Assembly: GCA_010909725.1 (NCBI GenBank)
Contig: JAACMV010000014.1
Location: forward strand, 972,501-1,036,500
Direction: 5' to 3'
DNA length: 64,000 nt
DNA from: Picochlorum sp. 'celeri'
Taxonomy: Eukaryota; Chlorophyta; Trebouxiophyceae
The notes under the pieces are model-generated. The model saw only the letters and a program-made list of their open reading frames with translations, was not told the DNA's origin and searched no databases. Of the stretch, positions 34,562 to 45,391 are shown piece after piece; within the stretch, counting starts at the first letter, position 1; the number at the start of each line of letters is the position of its first letter. The translations under genes were made by a program, and so were the position numbers.

Positions 34562-36516
34562 ATGTCAGCACCAGCGGCGCCAAGCGTGAAGCAAGAGTCC
34601 GAACAGCCGGCGGCAGGCCAGCCAGCTGCCAAGCAGGACGGAAATCAGCCCAATTCTTCCTTGTATGTTGGAGATTTGGACAGGGATGTGATTGAGTCTC
34701 AGCTTTTCGAAGCATTCTCAGCGGTACGTGTGCGAGTGCTGGTGTGCGAGTTGATCACCAGGGGTGCATTTCTTATTGTTCGGTCAGAGTCAAGGTTTGA
34801 TGGGATGACAATGTCATGATGTGTGTGCAGATTGGACCAGTTGCGTCTATTCGTGTGTGCAGAGATGCTGTGACTCGTCGTTCTCTTGGATATGCATACG
34901 TGAACTTCAACGCTACGTTGGACCCAACTGCTGCTGAGAGAGCGTTGGAAGCATTGAACTATTCACCACTGAATGGAAGACCAATGCGCATCATGTGGTC
35001 TCACAGAGATCCAGCGCAGAGAAAGTCTGGTGTGGGGAATATTTTCATCAAGAATCTGGACAAGAGCATTGATAACAAAGCACTCCATGATACCTTTTCT
35101 GCTTTTGGAGATATCCTGTCCTGCAAGGTGGCCCTGGATGCTGCTGGAGAGTCAAAGGGGTATGGATTTGTTCATTATGCAAGTGAAGAGAGTGCAAAAT
35201 TGGCCATTGAAAAAGTGGATGGAATGATGATTGAAGGAAAGAAGGTGTATGTCGGACCATTCCTTCGCAGATCTGAAAGAGCCACGGATACAGAGGTGAA
35301 GTTTACCAATGTATACGTGAAGAATCTTCCTGAAGAGATTGATGACGACAAGTTGACAGCAATGTTCAAGGAGTTTGGAACCGTCTCGTCAGCTGTTGTG
35401 ATGAAGGATAATGAAGGCAAATCGAAAGGATTTGGATTTGTTAACATGGAAGATGCCGATCAGGCTGCCAAGGCTGTGGAGGAGCTGAATGGCAAGGAGG
35501 TTGATGGTAAGGAAATTTATGTTGGCAGGGCCCAGAAGAAGGCTGAGAGAGAAGCAATGCTTCGCCAGAAGTTTGAAGAGCTCAGAGTTGAGCGTATTCA
35601 AAAGTATGCTGGACTCAACTTGTATGTCAAAAATCTCCATGATGAGGTTGATGATGAGACTCTCAGATCTGAATTTGCTCACTGTGGTACAATTACCAGT
35701 GCCAAGGTGATGATGGATGCATCCAGTGGTAAGAGCCGTGGATTTGGATTTGTCTGCTTCTCTGCCCCAGAGGAGGCCACCAAGGCTGTGACTGAGATGA
35801 ATGGACGTATGATCAAGGGAAAGCCAATCTATGTTGCTCTTGCTCAGCGCCGTGATGTGAGAAAAGCTCAGTTGGAGCAGCAGTATCAGCAGAGAATGGC
35901 CATGCCAGGACCAAGAGGGCCAATGGGACCAGGCATGTTCCCACCAGGAGGTGCTCCACCAATGATGTACCCTGGAGGACCAATGGGACCAGGGCGTGGT
36001 CCAATGATGGCCCCATACATGATGGGACCAGGACGTGGCATGCCAGCAGGGCGACCAATGCCAGGGCGTGGAGCCAATATGATGGGACCAGGTGGACCAA
36101 TGATGGGACCAGGTGGAAGAGGTCCAGGACGTGGTGGAAGGGGACCAGGAGGACGTGGTCGTGGCGGAGAGGGATACCCCAAGGGTGGCCGCGGCCGTGG
36201 CCAGAAGCCAACCCCCGCCCCAGCTGCCCCAGCCCCACCTCCTACATCTGAGGGCCTCACTGCAGCTGCTCTTGCATCTGCTCCTCCAGAGCAGCAGAAG
36301 CAGCTTTTGGGAGAGAGTCTTTTCCCACAAATTTCCGAATTACAGCCAGATTTGGCCGGAAAGATTACCGGAATGTTGCTGGAGATGGACAACTCTGAGT
36401 TGCTCTTGTTGATGGAGACACCAGAGGCCCTCGAGGCCAAGGTTGATGAAGCCGTCGAGGTCTTGAAGCAACATAATGCCATTCCAGAGGGCGCCGTCGT
36501 CAGAACAAAGAACTAA
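34562..36516 (+). CDS. Cytoplasmic poly(A)-binding protein
   Basis: Exons 34562-34723 and 34831-36516 (107 bp intron, donor GTACGT) give 615 residues. Four RRMs are readable by their RNP motifs: LYVGDL (the intron cuts RRM1 after FEAFSA) with [14 protein letters not shown] with [14 protein letters not shown] with [14 protein letters not shown] with RGFGFVCF. A linker of about 130 residues is rich in Gly, Pro, Met and Arg, with many GPGRG units. The C-terminal MLLE/PABC domain has [20 protein letters not shown] then [16 protein letters not shown] coats mRNA tails and bridges to eIF4G and deadenylases. The N-terminal ~30 residues are Ala/Gln-rich. Confidence 0.95.
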
Positions 36517-36678
36517 ATGTCGGTTCCCTCTGACACACATTACAATTTTTTTATGTACATGCACGTCAATTGTAAGTACGCTTGCTGTTTCATTGAACAG
36601 TCATCATTTGAAATATGGTTGAACATTCGTTCTTACACTAATAGCCATAAATATGATCAAGCATGCAATATGTGTATT

Positions 36679-39010
36679 TTATGAGGAATCGTGATGCGAT
36701 TCTGTCTCAGAATCTGACCCAGATTCCTCTGTGCCATATTCATCACTGTCCCACTCGTCACTCTCATCATCAGAATCTTCTTCATCTGCATCTTCATCTG
36801 GTGCGATTTCTTCGGTATCTGAAGTTTCTTGTTCTTCTTTGTTCTGCTCTGCAATCATATCCTCGCTCTCCTCTGACCTAACTATCTTTTTCTTGTCTGT
36901 TGTTCTTGGTGCACGGCCTTCTTTTTGTGCCCGTGTTGGTTCGACTGCAGTCAGAGGCAACGCGATCGCATAATCTGCACCAATCCAAGAGTCGCACATT
37001 GCAATAATGGTAATATTGTGCTTTCCTGGCGCAGGGGCAAGGAACTGCAAGCGAACTGTCTGACCAAGCTCATTCACAGCCCTGACAATATCCTCTGGCT
37101 TTTCTGCCTTGGTGATTGCATCTCGATTCAAAGCACCATTCCTTTCTGCTTCCACCAATGAAACCCTTTGATGCGCAAGAATAGAATTATCTTTTCCATT
37201 GACAGCCATGAAGATCCAGAACTCGTCTTTTGGGAATGGGTAATTTGGAGCATATGCCCTCACCGTCTTGCCTCTGATAGATTCGGCATCAAACGATTCA
37301 TCTCCATGAGCTCTCCTTGACAAAAACACCTTTAACTCGATTGTAACGATGTCCTTCATGCTTAAAAATCCTGAAGATTCGATCTCCTCCTCGTCATCAA
37401 CAAAGCACCTGCCAGACATGGTCAGAGCTGGGAATGAGTAGATTGCCAGCTTAATATCAGCAATTTGCTTCTTATTCAATCCGATATTGGCCAGCTCGGA
37501 CACAATAGTGTCATCATCCATCTTGAAAAAGTCCGTTATGCTTGTAATCTTTCTTTTCATCAGTTGCTTCAGACACATCTCATGAGTGATATGGGGCAAC
37601 TGTAAGATGGAAGGTGGACCTTGTGAAGACTTTCCTGGTGCGGGAAAATGCTTCTTCGCTTCCGTAGGAACAGCCCTCACCATGCATTGCATAAATTCAA
37701 CTGCACCAATTGATGGGGCCGCCCATCCATAATTTGGCTTGATTCGTGGCACAGATGATGCCAAGGTGAAGAATTCTTGAATCAGACGAGGCATCTTCTT
37801 CATCACAAAATCAAAGTCCTTCTTCAGCACCTTTGGAATAGACTGTCTACATAAATGCCCATAGATCAAAAGCTGTGCAATAACAGTTCCTGGAGGTCTC
37901 TTTTTATAAAATGTACTCTTCTCCACATCACCCACTTCTGGATAGTATGGAAACACTTCTGGCCTGAGCTCATTCATGAGCGCATGGCCTTCCTGGCTGC
38001 CCAACTTTCCATTCGGACACAAATTAATGAATTCCAAAGCGAGACACAACGTCTCTGCAATCTTTCCGACGCCTTGAGCTTGTTTGATATTTGAAGGTCC
38101 AAACATGTACAGCTGTTGCGTCTCTGGCATGACCTCATCAAATCCCACATTCTTCTTTGACCTCTTCATGTACCATGCAGCCATACCAAGAGGAAACACG
38201 ATGCCTCCAAACAACAATGTCAGCAGAATCGCAGGAGCTGCCTCCTTGTCTTTATTAAAGAACCATTCAGGAAGAGCAACTGAAATACTCACAGCCTGTC
38301 GGCCGTCAGGGTGTCCATACTTTATAAAATTCTCCTTGGCAGCTTCATCCGTCAACGCCTTGTACGCCTTTGTCACTTTTTCAGCAAAATAATTTGCAGC
38401 TTCAGGATCGGGGTTCTTGTCTGGATGGTACACCAATGAAAGCTTTCTGTACGCCCTCTTGATCTCAGCATCTGTTGCTGTCTGAGGAATCTGTAAAATC
38501 TCAAACGGATCGAATCTATCCACCGTCACATTGGATGTCTTCACATACCAAATCAGCAGCACATAGATGGTCCACACGATCAAAAGCTTCCACGACCCCA
38601 ATTTCCGTAGCCGCGACTGAAACGAACTCTTCTTGGAAGACGTCTTTGCCTTGGCCCCCTTTTTCAACTTCCAAGTCTCAACACCCTGCCACCATCACAC
38701 CACATATGCCATTAAATTTTCATACAATTACGAAAGATACAATTCTACCAACAGAAACACATCGTCAACCCGACCAAAACCAAAAGTTGCTCGCCGTAAC
38801 GACCAAGTCAATCAAACTTGAAGCGCTCCCATCAAAACACACACAATCACCGTATGACCCATGCATTCAACCAATATACCGTACTTTTTCATCCTCATCC
38901 TCTCCACTGAAGAGCAAATGGCCTGTATAGGGTAGTAAGAAGAGCGACAAGATGCTCACTAAAAACACGGCAAACAACTGCGTGGAGCCTGTCGTCTCCT
39001 GATCCTCCAT
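36679..39010 (-). CDS. SEC63: SEC63-type ER translocon J-protein
   Basis: Exons 39010-38885 and 38685-36679 (199 bp intron, donor GTACGG) give 710 residues. Exon 1 encodes the first membrane helix (LFAVFLVSILSLFLLPYTG). A second helix (LLIVWTIYVLLIWYV) precedes the J-domain (~100-165) with YRKLSLVYHPDKNP containing the HPD motif. A third helix (ILLTLLFGGIVFPLGMAAWY) follows. The long Brl/Sec63 domain has FKMDDDTIVSELANIGL, FPALTMSGRCFVDDEE and WWIF-like FWIFMAVNGKDN. The C-terminus is strongly acidic (EEIAPDEDADEEDSDDESDEWD). Sec63 recruits Hsp70/BiP to the Sec61 channel for protein import into the ER. The order of helices and J-domain matches SEC63/ERdj2. Confidence 0.92.
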
Positions 39011-39398
39011 CTCAATTATTCGAAATAACTAATACCGCACGATTCTTAATGAATAGTCGTGTGAGAGAGACAGCGCTGTGCCTGCAGTCCATATGGTCAA
39101 TGGTCAGGATTCCTGGAGTTTCTTAAATAAAACAATAGATGATTTTTTGATTTTGATTCCATACCATTGCATTCCGCATGAATGTGTGGTCGGAGTAGTA
39201 TTATGTGATGTAAAATTCATATATTCTTACGATTTACTGAATGGATAGACCCCAGAGGGCGCATAGTTATAGAGACGTGGTTCTTTCAACAGGAGGCATT
39301 TGTTTTAAGCTTGGCGTCTAATCATTCTTCGCCCCGTGTCACCAGAACAAATACAAACTCAGTCATCATTAGCATATAGTTAACGAAGGAGTGGTAGC

Positions 39399-39743
39399 AT
39401 GGCGACTCAGGAGGTTCAAGTACTTGTTCAGTCTCTTAGAGAAATCCAAATGGAGCTCCAAAAGGCACAGAGTGTTAGTCAGCAGTTCACCCAACAGCAG
39501 CACGAGAATGAAATGGTGCTGAAAGAGTTGGAAGAGGCTGGAGAGGATGCAAAGATTTTCAAAAAGATTGGCCCTGCGTTGATAGCCCAAGACTATTTGG
39601 AGGCAACAACAAATGTGAAGAAGAGGCTGGAGCTGATACAGAGTGAAGAGAAGAGGTTGCAGGAGAAGATGCAGGGATTGTCAAAGAAAGGGATGGAGAT
39701 TCAGGCAAAGCTCCAGCAACAGCAGGCAGCAGGTCAGTCATGA
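39399..39743 (+). CDS. PFD6: Prefoldin subunit 6 (beta class)
   Basis: 114 residues in a single exon. Two long coiled-coil helices flank a short beta hairpin, with family positions VLKELEEAGEDAKIFKKIGPALIAQD and KKRLELIQSEEKRLQEKMQ. This is a beta-class prefoldin, and the KIGPALI segment points to subunit 6. Prefoldin is a hexamer that passes nascent actin and tubulin to the CCT chaperonin. Length matches the family (about 110-130 residues). The Gln-rich C-terminal end (KLQQQQAAGQS) may be disordered. Confidence 0.9.
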   Translation: MATQEVQVLVQSLREIQMELQKAQSVSQQFTQQQHENEMVLKELEEAGEDAKIFKKIGPALIAQDYLEATTNVKKRLELIQSEEKRLQEKMQGLSKKGMEIQAKLQQQQAAGQS

Positions 39744-39938
39744 TACAATAGACAATGTCACAGGTAGACGGATATTGATACACAATCATAGTCATAGTAC
39801 TGTAACATATGGAGTGCGATGTCTCCAAGGTGTACCACGTTTACACTTTTTTTGATCACTTTTTTTTTCTGTTTGTTGTTCGATACAACATATCCATGGT
39901 TGATAGAAACATCAACAACACGGTTGTGGTCATATCAG

Positions 39939-42452
39939 TCAGTCATGAGAGAAGGGGGTGCTACTAATGGAAGTCAATGTGAGCTGCAGTGATCCACCAG
40001 CCATTATTTCGTCATGGGTAATCTCTAATTTGTCCGTCGTCTTTGAGAAAATAGTTCGTTTCTGGTTCCCTTCACTCCCATACAGTACTGCTTTGGTGAT
40101 GTACATGTATTCATGTGATTCAGCACCAGGAGCTTCTATCACAAATACAGAGTCTTTTGTGTTGTTGTTTGCGCTTGTTGGTGGAATCTCGATCTCTGTT
40201 CTTTCAAATAAAGGGCTTGTGATTTGGTATATCCCATCTGCAGGATTCACAGGATATAATCCTATTGAACTCAAAACAAACCAAGCAGACATTTGTCCAC
40301 AATCATCATTCCCTATGATTCCATCTGCATGTGGATGATACATTGTGTGCAACAGTCGCCTCGTCAGGTACTGTGTCTTTTTTGGAGAACCAATCAAGTT
40401 GTAAAGATATGCAGTGTGATGGCCAGGTTCGTTTCCATGAGCGTAATGGCCAAGAATACCTGAGATATCAACAGACGATTTATTTCCATGAATGCTGGCG
40501 TTTTGGGAGGGAAAGAAGAATTCATCAAGCTTTTCTTCTGTCTTTTTCCTACCCCCTAGAAGTTCAACTAGGCCGTCTACATCATGTGGAACAAACCAAA
40601 GGTATTGCCAAGCTGTCGCTTCCGTAAAGTGGCCAGTTCCATGTTCAGAGTATGAAGGGTCAAAGTCTTGCAAGAATGCCCCAGACTTTTGACGAGGCCT
40701 CATAAAGCCTGTCTCGGCATCAAACACATTTCGATAATATCTCGATCTGTTTTTGTAATAGGATTCTAACTCTACCTTACCTGCCGCTTTGGCCATTTCA
40801 GCAATGCACCAGTCATAAAATGCAAACTCTAATGTCTTGGTGACTGATTCATGGGCTGCATCTGATGGAACATATCCATAACGGTCAATATGGACCCTAG
40901 GAGATAAAGTACTGAACCTTTGTGCCGTTTTGTCAGCTGCTACTAGTATTTTGTCTAGATGTTTGTGTTCCAGGATGCCTTTTTTTATAGCTTCAGCCAA
41001 GAATGACACTGCGTGATACCCAGGCATTGTAAAGGTTTCAATACCTGCTAGTGCCCAAATTGGCAATTGATTTCTGAACAAAGAAGCATGCTCTATCATG
41101 GTCATGGCAATATCATGCGATACCTGTCTATCTAGAATAGTTAGAAAAGCATATTGAGCCCTGAAAGTATCCCAGATCGATAGCGTTGAATAATATATAT
41201 GCTGCTTTGCAGAATGCGTGGCTCGATCGGGCCCTCGAAATGAGCCATCAGCATCTGAATGAACTGTTGGCGCCAAAAATGCATGGTACATGGCCGTATA
41301 AAATATCTTCCTTACAGAAGAGCTTCCTCCAAACACTCGAATCTTTGACAATGTTTCCTGCCACAAAGACTCGGTGCTTGCTTTCATAGTATCAAAATCA
41401 AACCCAAAAGCACTATGACTTTTTTCCAATGCTTTAGACGCACCCTGTTGTCCAACTGATGACATGCCTATGCGTGCTTGGAGCCCATCAATGTCGTTGA
41501 ATTTCAGAAAGGCTACATGGCAGCCACTCCCAGTGCACTGTTTCCAATCCAAAGAACTGTTCGTATTATTAAGGATGTAATAGTCCACAATGGGCTTTGA
41601 GAATTCAATATGAAAGTATAGGCTCCTATTCCGTGCCCAAGCATTCGTAACCCTATGACCAGTAATACTATGGTGATGGCTGGTGTCATCTGCAGTTTTC
41701 CTTCCCACTTGCATATCTGCATTCCTGCTCACACCAGATCTGTAATGAATTGTAGATAAATCGACTGCAACAATATGTTCGTCACACAAATGATTCTGTG
41801 ATAGAGAATATCGGTGCATGCCAACGTCACTGCCTGCCGTAAGCTCGACCAGGATGCCATGCTTTTTCAATTGGACAGAGTAATACCCTGGGGATGCTGT
41901 CTCTTGATGATGAGAGAAATTGCTTGCGAGCAACTTTCGCAGTGATTCTTTATCAAATTTCTTCGGGTATTGTTTTCTCAGCTGGGGCGTTGTAATGGAA
42001 GCTTCTACCACCAGCAGGTCTTGCAGATATTCTTTAAACCCCGTGTCTCCCATCTCATTGTGACTCAAGCAAAGAGGCATCATCGTGACATCCATCAGAT
42101 CGGCAATACCAGTTCCACTAAGATGCGTATTAGAGAATCCAAATATGGAATCTGATGAGTAATGGTAGCCAGATGTCCAACTCCATCCATCAGCTCCGTT
42201 ATCAGGTCCTGGTTGCACCTTGCCAAACGGTGCACTTGGCCCTGGAAACGTATGCCCATTTCCTCCTGTACCGATGAAAGGATCTACATAACGCACCAAG
42301 TCCTCTACTTTGAAGCGACTACGCTGATTGTATGTAAAGTAGGCATTTGTTTTGATTCCATATCCCAGGTTTGTGTAATACCCAAATATCGCAAGACTGA
42401 AAACGAGAGACAACAGAAACCGGATCGGCACGTTCTTCAAAAGTACTTTCAT
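39939..42452 (-). CDS. GH92 family alpha-mannosidase, secreted or type II membrane
   Basis: 837 residues, no intron. The N-terminus has a hydrophobic stretch (FLLSLVFSLAIFGYYTNLGYG) acting as signal peptide or anchor. The GH92 N-terminal beta-sandwich starts at VDPFIGTGGNGHTFPGPSAPFG and has SDSIFGFSNTHLSGTG. The alpha/alpha-barrel part contains FTEATAWQYLWFVP near 607 and the catalytic-base motif IGNDDCGQMSAWFVLSSIGLYP near 710, cut by residue limits but fully matching the family. GH92 enzymes are calcium-dependent alpha-1,2/1,3/1,6-mannosidases best known in bacteria and fungi. A role in N-glycan turnover or use of external mannans is inference. The gene shows no odd base usage to the eye, so I see no sign of very recent transfer. 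Confidence 0.9.
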   Translation of the reverse strand: MKVLLKNVPIRFLLSLVFSLAIFGYYTNLGYGIKTNAYFTYNQRSRFKVEDLVRYVDPFIGTGGNGHTFPGPSAPFGKVQPGPDNGADGWSWTSGYHYSSDSIFGFSNTHLSGTGIADLMDVTMMPLCLSHNEMGDTGFKEYLQDLLVVEASITTPQLRKQYPKKFDKESLRKLLASNFSHHQETASPGYYSVQLKKHGILVELTAGSDVGMHRYSLSQNHLCDEHIVAVDLSTIHYRSGVSRNADMQVGRKTADDTSHHHSITGHRVTNAWARNRSLYFHIEFSKPIVDYYILNNTNSSLDWKQCTGSGCHVAFLKFNDIDGLQARIGMSSVGQQGASKALEKSHSAFGFDFDTMKASTESLWQETLSKIRVFGGSSSVRKIFYTAMYHAFLAPTVHSDADGSFRGPDRATHSAKQHIYYSTLSIWDTFRAQYAFLTILDRQVSHDIAMTMIEHASLFRNQLPIWALAGIETFTMPGYHAVSFLAEAIKKGILEHKHLDKILVAADKTAQRFSTLSPRVHIDRYGYVPSDAAHESVTKTLEFAFYDWCIAEMAKAAGKVELESYYKNRSRYYRNVFDAETGFMRPRQKSGAFLQDFDPSYSEHGTGHFTEATAWQYLWFVPHDVDGLVELLGGRKKTEEKLDEFFFPSQNASIHGNKSSVDISGILGHYAHGNEPGHHTAYLYNLIGSPKKTQYLTRRLLHTMYHPHADGIIGNDDCGQMSAWFVLSSIGLYPVNPADGIYQITSPLFERTEIEIPPTSANNNTKDSVFVIEAPGAESHEYMYITKAVLYGSEGNQKRTIFSKTTDKLEITHDEIMAGGSLQLTLTSISSTPFSHD

Positions 42453-43260
42453 GGAGATTTAACTCTATGCATAAAAATAATACATATATCTAAATCAATC
42501 ATCTTTGACGATCGCCGCATCGTGTACATTCATTCATAGAAATGCCTATTCAACTCAAAACTGTTTCCGAACCTTGAAGGTTGGCAACCTATAAAGCACA
42601 TGATTCCAATCCTGTGACGTATTCTAGACGTACTTGAAAAAGATTAAGATATCATGAGTGTATTGAAGAACAAAGAGTCCTGGTTCATCCAACGATTCTG
42701 TCCTCGAGAACCAGGATGCAGTACTGCTGAGTGGTACGCCCCAGAGAAGATCCTGACCTAGGAATATTCCAGTTCATGATAACTCTACGACGTATAGTAG
42801 TAGGAATGCAGACCCAAGCCATACAAAGAGTAATTCATTCTCTCATACATACAAGGATTGGCGCCAACTGATAATTTAAATCATGTGGGTTACGTGACGC
42901 AAGCGTAATCCACAGGCTATAGCACAGGTACCTGTGGGACTAGTTTGCAGGCTGCCATCAGCTGATATCGATACCAGGTTTCTCGCCCTCCACAAAGACA
43001 CGCCATCCAAAAATAGATTGATTGACCAGGGGTCTCGTCATAAACCTCGATGATGTCCACTTGATCCGAGACAGATACAGATGTCCGGACATTTGTAAAT
43101 TGCACTGAAGGGATCCCTTCATTGCAATGATTGCTTGTTGCAACATGGCAACCAAATTTCCATCAAAATACAGATGAATGGCGCTATAAAATTTTCTTAT
43201 ATATCTCATGAATGGGATACGAGTGATAATGTAGTACAATGAAGCAGCAGTAGCGAAAGA
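42453..43260. other. Divergent promoter region, GH92 and PEN-2 genes, with hairpin and palindrome
   Basis: This 808 bp gap holds both promoters. Noted structures are an imperfect hairpin at 42885-42913 (arms GTGGGTTACG and CGTAATCCAC, 9-base loop, one mismatch) and a perfect 14 bp palindrome CACAGGTACCTGTG at 42923-42936. A 169-codon minus-strand frame that starts inside PEN-2 in antisense is not called. Confidence 0.45.
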
Positions 43261-43656
43261 ATGCCTGAAGAAATCTCGACAGATGCTGCCCCCTTGGTCG
43301 TCCGAGACACGGCAATTTTGGACTTGGAACCGCATATGACATGTGATGGAGAGTTTATGGACGCTCTTGAAGCGAGAATGATATCTAGAAGGTATTATAT
43401 GATGGGTTTCTTTGGAATACCATTCTTTTGGGGGGTGAACGGTTGGTACTTTTCTTCTGACTCTCAATCACCGTCCCAGGACCCAGTCGTCTCGAGATTG
43501 GTGTTCAAGTCTCGACTGTTATTCATTGGATCGATGCTGATCATCTTTGGATGGATGATGGTGTATTTGATTGATGGAAAGGACCTTTTGGGTGAGGATG
43601 TGTACAATGCTCTGTCCATCAATTCATTCAAGGTGTTGCAACAAGCCGGCTTTTAA
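43261..43656 (+). CDS. PEN2: PEN-2, gamma-secretase subunit
   Basis: 131 residues, single exon. The core matches presenilin enhancer 2: SRRYYMMGFFGIPFFWGVNGWYF (first hydrophobic region, with the family aromatic-Pro pattern), then a second hydrophobic region LLFIGSMLIIFGWMMVYLI. PEN-2 normally joins presenilin, nicastrin and APH-1 in the intramembrane protease gamma-secretase. The ~38-residue acidic N-terminus is longer than in animals, as in plant versions. The stop is 24 bp from the convergent HCF136 stop. The other three subunits are not in this window. Confidence 0.85.
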   Translation: MPEEISTDAAPLVVRDTAILDLEPHMTCDGEFMDALEARMISRRYYMMGFFGIPFFWGVNGWYFSSDSQSPSQDPVVSRLVFKSRLLFIGSMLIIFGWMMVYLIDGKDLLGEDVYNALSINSFKVLQQAGF

Positions 43657-43680
43657 TAAACAAACAAGAATAATATAGTA

Positions 43681-44826
43681 CTAGGCGCTGCCAGTATATC
43701 TCAAAAGGATGGCATCGTTCCCTAAGATGAGACCGTTTCCAGTCTGAGAAAACTTGATCTCGTACAAGTTTGCTGCAATATCATCTGTGGACTTGTCTCT
43801 CTTCCAGGTCTTGCCTCCATCGACAGTCTTGAACAGACTTCCACTTCCTCCGCATGCGTATCCAACGTCTGGGTTGACAAAGTTGACGTCGAGGATACCA
43901 AATCCACGGGATCCAATCCTGACCTGCCTGAAGGAATCCTCCTTGTCTCTATCACCAATATACAGGTCACCTCCTTTGAACGTTGCCCACAGCTTGTCTT
44001 CACCGACGAATCCCATTCCCTGAAGTCTACGAGTCACGGGTCTGTTGTGTGGCTGCCAGTAGGTCTGTCCTGGGGTCCATGTCATGTAAAAGTTCCCTCG
44101 AGAGGACACAGCCACATAGTCCCCAGAGTTTGATCGTGCAATAGTGGAGAAGGATCCCTCATAGTACGATGCACCAGAAATACCAGATGAAATGACGCGG
44201 TTAAGGGTCGCATCGACAGTCTCCTGGACAGCTGCAGTCCAGTTCAACGCGGCATTTGATGTCACATAGATGGCACCCTGATCGGTAGTCATCTCTGCTG
44301 CACCTGGTCCGTCCAACGCTGTGATAATCTGAGGCGTTCCAGGAAGCTTTGAAGACAAAGGAATGCGCTCCCAATTCTTACCTCCATCAGTCGTATGAAG
44401 CAAGATGGCTGGCTTTCCAACAATCCAACCCTCATCTCCGTTGAATGAGATGGAGTTGAACCTATAATTGAATCCCTCCTCGACAGCAGCGGCCACAGAT
44501 CGTGGCTCCCATGTCTTCCCACCATCAAACGTCTCCAACAATGTCTGCTTCGTTCCGAGCAAAAATCCATGGTTTGGATCCGTTCCTGTGAATCCAGCAT
44601 CCAAAAGCACAACTCCTGGCTGGACCGGAAGATCCACCAACTCCCAATCAGAGGACACCAGGCGATTTGCTTTAGCAGGCAAGGATGGCAACATCAAGCT
44701 GGCACCAGCAACCAACATTCCTGATTGCAAGAGACCACGCCTTGTTGGCTCAACCACAGAGTCGTCCTCAGCAATCGCACGCGTGACCATTGCACCTCTT
44801 CTCCTGATCCCTATAGCATACGACAT
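43681..44826 (-). CDS. HCF136: Photosystem II assembly factor HCF136 (Ycf48), thylakoid lumen
   Basis: 381 residues. The N-terminus is bipartite: a short basic plastid part (IGIRRRGAMVTRAIA) and a twin-arginine lumen signal (EPTRRGLLQSGMLVAGASLML, cleavage near LPAKA). The mature part (SSDWELVDLPVQPGVVLLDAGF) is a seven-bladed propeller with Asp-box-like FDGGKTWEPRS, TDGGKNWERIP and VDGGKTWKRD repeats. It binds nascent D1 protein and is required early in photosystem II assembly. Start placed at the ATG directly after a TTTTACAG acceptor. An upstream exon with a GTACGC donor at 44878 exists; the ATG at 44970 in it would not be in frame using that donor, so it is treated as 5' UTR. An alternative donor could lengthen the transit peptide. 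Confidence 0.93.
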   Translation of the reverse strand: MSYAIGIRRRGAMVTRAIAEDDSVVEPTRRGLLQSGMLVAGASLMLPSLPAKANRLVSSDWELVDLPVQPGVVLLDAGFTGTDPNHGFLLGTKQTLLETFDGGKTWEPRSVAAAVEEGFNYRFNSISFNGDEGWIVGKPAILLHTTDGGKNWERIPLSSKLPGTPQIITALDGPGAAEMTTDQGAIYVTSNAALNWTAAVQETVDATLNRVISSGISGASYYEGSFSTIARSNSGDYVAVSSRGNFYMTWTPGQTYWQPHNRPVTRRLQGMGFVGEDKLWATFKGGDLYIGDRDKEDSFRQVRIGSRGFGILDVNFVNPDVGYACGGSGSLFKTVDGGKTWKRDKSTDDIAANLYEIKFSQTGNGLILGNDAILLRYTGSA

Positions 44827-45391
44827 CTGTAAAATAGATAGTAATAAAAAGGCTATGGTGGAATCAAATCCGCGTACCTTGATGGTGAGTCGATATCTTT
44901 GGAGCAGATGTGTGGCCTGAGACCAGGGAGACCTTTGGTCTCACGCTTGTCAGTACTGTATGCATGATCGGTGGTTGAAAATGATATACAATATTTCTTG
45001 ATGGCAGTAGTCTATCACATTGTCACAATTAATGGCATTTGATGGAGTTCATCTTTCGATCTTTTGCAGTTTCTGGGCCATTCTGAACCATCCTATCAAA
45101 GGTGTTCTCTGACCGAGAGGTACTCTTGTATGCTTGGAATTGGTCCATAGCTCCATGATTGGTATCCTTGGGCATGTACTTTTTAAAACAAACTATAGAG
45201 TGCATTTGGGTAATGCATTACAGCCTCTGATCTAGGTGTCTGGAGCATACTACTGAAAAAGCTCATGCCAGACATGCATGTGTGAGTTCGATTCCACATA
45301 AATTCTTCCACAAACTCCCTATCTCTACTACTGATATTGAGATACAGATAGATATAGTAATAGAAAGGTTTTGATAGTAATATAAACGAGG
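44827..45391. other. Divergent promoter region, HCF136 and NIP7 genes
   Basis: The right strand-specific part includes a 52 bp probable 5' UTR intron of HCF136 (44827-44878 on the minus strand). The remainder is promoter sequence for the two genes. No open frame or RNA gene is supported. Confidence 0.45.

Noticed and set aside
39939..42452. Recent bacterial transfer of the GH92 gene
   Set aside because: The gene lacks introns, but base composition and codon use look like its neighbours and many neighbours are also intron-less, so the sequence alone gives no support.
42958..43467. 169-codon minus-strand frame
   Set aside because: It lies antisense to PEN-2 across its conserved first half and shows no domain.
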